From NCBI GenBank assembly GCA_028872645.1, contig JAPKDK010000217.1, positions 1 through 5,196 of the forward strand: DNA of 5,196 bases. Reading direction: 5' to 3'. Below the pieces are notes generated by a model. The model was not told the DNA's origin. It did no database searches and was given only the letters and a program-made list of their open reading frames with translations. Below, piece after piece: positions 4,370 to 5,196 of this stretch. This DNA is from Verrucomicrobiota bacterium (lineage in GTDB: Bacteria > Verrucomicrobiota > Verrucomicrobiia > Limisphaerales > UBA1100). Within the stretch, counting starts at the first letter, position 1, and the number at the start of each line of letters is the position of its first letter. The position numbers were made by a program, and so were the translations under genes.

Positions 4370-5196
4370 ATGAGCGCCACTGCAGAAATCATCCGCGAAC
4401 CGCTGAAGAAAAAAGATCTTGCCGCCGACCACCCCACGTGGTGTCCCGGTTGCGGAGATTTCTCCGTGCTCGCACTCTACTTCAAGCTCATCCAAAACCG
4501 CGGCATCCATCAAGAGAAAATCGCCACCGTCGCCGGCATCGGCTGCAGCAGCCGCTTCCCCTACTTTGTGCAAAGCCACGGTGTCCATTTCATCCACGGC
4601 CGCGCCCTGCCCTTCGCCACGGGCGTCGCCATGAGTCGGCCGGACCTCGATCTCTTCGTTTTCGGCGGCGACGGCGACGCCTTCTCCATCGGCGGAAACC
4701 ATTTCACCCATTGCGCCCGTAAAAACATCAACCTCACCTACGTGGTGATGGATAACTCCGTATACGGGCTCACCAAAAAACAAACCTCCCCCACTTCACC
4801 AATCGGGTTCAAAAGCAAAACCGATATGTGGGGCGCAGTCGATCAACCCATCAACCCCCTCAAACAAGCCATCGCCGCCGGCGCCACCTTCGTTGCCCGC
4901 ACCACCCACACTAACCCCAAGCACCTGCTCGCGATGATGGAAGCCGCGATGGACCACAACGGCTTCGGCTTCATCGAGTGCTTGAGCGAATGCACCGAAT
5001 TTTATAACGGCGCCTTCGACGCCAGCAACCCCCGCAAAGGCGGCGAATTTCTCGAAGTCCCCGAAGACCACGATCCCACCAACGAAAGCGAAGCCTACGA
5101 CCTGGCCGGCCAACCCTTCCCCGGCCACTTCGGAATCTTTTACCAAGTCGACCGCCCCTCCAAACAAGACCGCGAAAAAACCATCAACGCCAAATT
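4370..5196 (+). CDS. korB: 2-oxoacid:ferredoxin oxidoreductase, beta subunit (cut by window edge)
   Basis: The frame is open from the ATG at 4370 to the right edge (275 codons seen), so the C-terminus is missing. KorB family members usually run to about 300-350 residues. The subunit binds thiamine diphosphate and a [4Fe-4S] cluster. Landmarks in order are WCPGCGD (24-30), GIGCSSR (56-62), HGRALPFATG (76-85), GGDGDAFSIGGNH (99-111) and VMDNSVYGLTKKQTSPTS (126-143). The thiamine/Mg2+ motif is GDG (100-102) ending at Asn129. Likely cluster ligands are Cys25, Cys28, Cys59 and Cys208 (in SECTEFYNGAFD); Cys204 is an extra nearby cysteine. Together with korA it makes the complete catalytic enzyme. 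The start has no Shine-Dalgarno and lies 8 bp after the korA stop, so translation is probably coupled. No ferredoxin-like delta subunit is seen in the window. Confidence 0.94.
   Translation, partial: MSATAEIIREPLKKKDLAADHPTWCPGCGDFSVLALYFKLIQNRGIHQEKIATVAGIGCSSRFPYFVQSHGVHFIHGRALPFATGVAMSRPDLDLFVFGGDGDAFSIGGNHFTHCARKNINLTYVVMDNSVYGLTKKQTSPTSPIGFKSKTDMWGAVDQPINPLKQAIAAGATFVARTTHTNPKHLLAMMEAAMDHNGFGFIECLSECTEFYNGAFDASNPRKGGEFLEVPEDHDPTNESEAYDLAGQPFPGHFGIFYQVDRPSKQDREKTINAK

Noticed and set aside
4358..5167. Two minus-strand open frames (141 and 123 codons) opposite korB
   Set aside because: Both are antisense shadows of korB, whose conserved thiamine and cysteine motifs are unambiguous in the plus frame.

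Overview
The window is a compact bacterial chromosomal segment, moderately GC-rich, carrying seven genes (five complete, two cut by the window edges). The style suggests a free-living Gram-negative bacterium. The best guess, from the protein sequences and gene style only, is the Verrucomicrobiota/PVC group. Points in its favour are a lipoprotein signal peptide, a fused gamma-alpha 2-oxoacid oxidoreductase, weak use of Shine-Dalgarno sequences on the plus strand, and small helical proteins of unknown function. No marker gene in the window settles the phylum.

Layout. (1) Positions 1-116, minus strand: the start of a secreted lipoprotein, cut by the left edge. (2) Positions 230-1489, plus strand: three overlapping genes for a cyclophilin peptidyl-prolyl isomerase, a 68-residue unknown protein and a Nudix hydrolase. 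Their stops and starts overlap (ATGA, then an 8-bp overlap), so they are almost certainly co-transcribed and translationally coupled. (3) Positions 1490-1566: a long, nearly perfect inverted repeat (29-nt arms, 28 pairs, 19-nt loop) that fills almost the whole gap between two convergent transcription units. (4) Positions 1571-2288, minus strand: a two-gene unit for a cytoplasmic tetratricopeptide-repeat protein followed by a 91-residue charged coiled-coil protein, 1 bp apart. (5) Positions 2289-2543: a divergent control region with a good sigma70-type promoter candidate facing right and a potentially structured leader. (6) Positions 2544 to the right edge, plus strand: korA (gamma-alpha fusion) and korB (beta, cut by the edge) of a 2-oxoacid:ferredoxin oxidoreductase, most likely for 2-oxoglutarate.

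How the genes work together. KorA and KorB form one CoA-dependent, thiamine-diphosphate and iron-sulfur enzyme that links 2-oxoacid decarboxylation to ferredoxin. It can run in the oxidative TCA direction or reductively. The cyclophilin, small protein and Nudix hydrolase look like a housekeeping set (protein folding and nucleotide clean-up) with no clear metabolic link to korAB. Most of the window is ordinary core-genome content, and I see no evidence of a new defence or mobile system. The items most worth a second look are the long inverted repeat, the korA leader, and the three small or unknown proteins.
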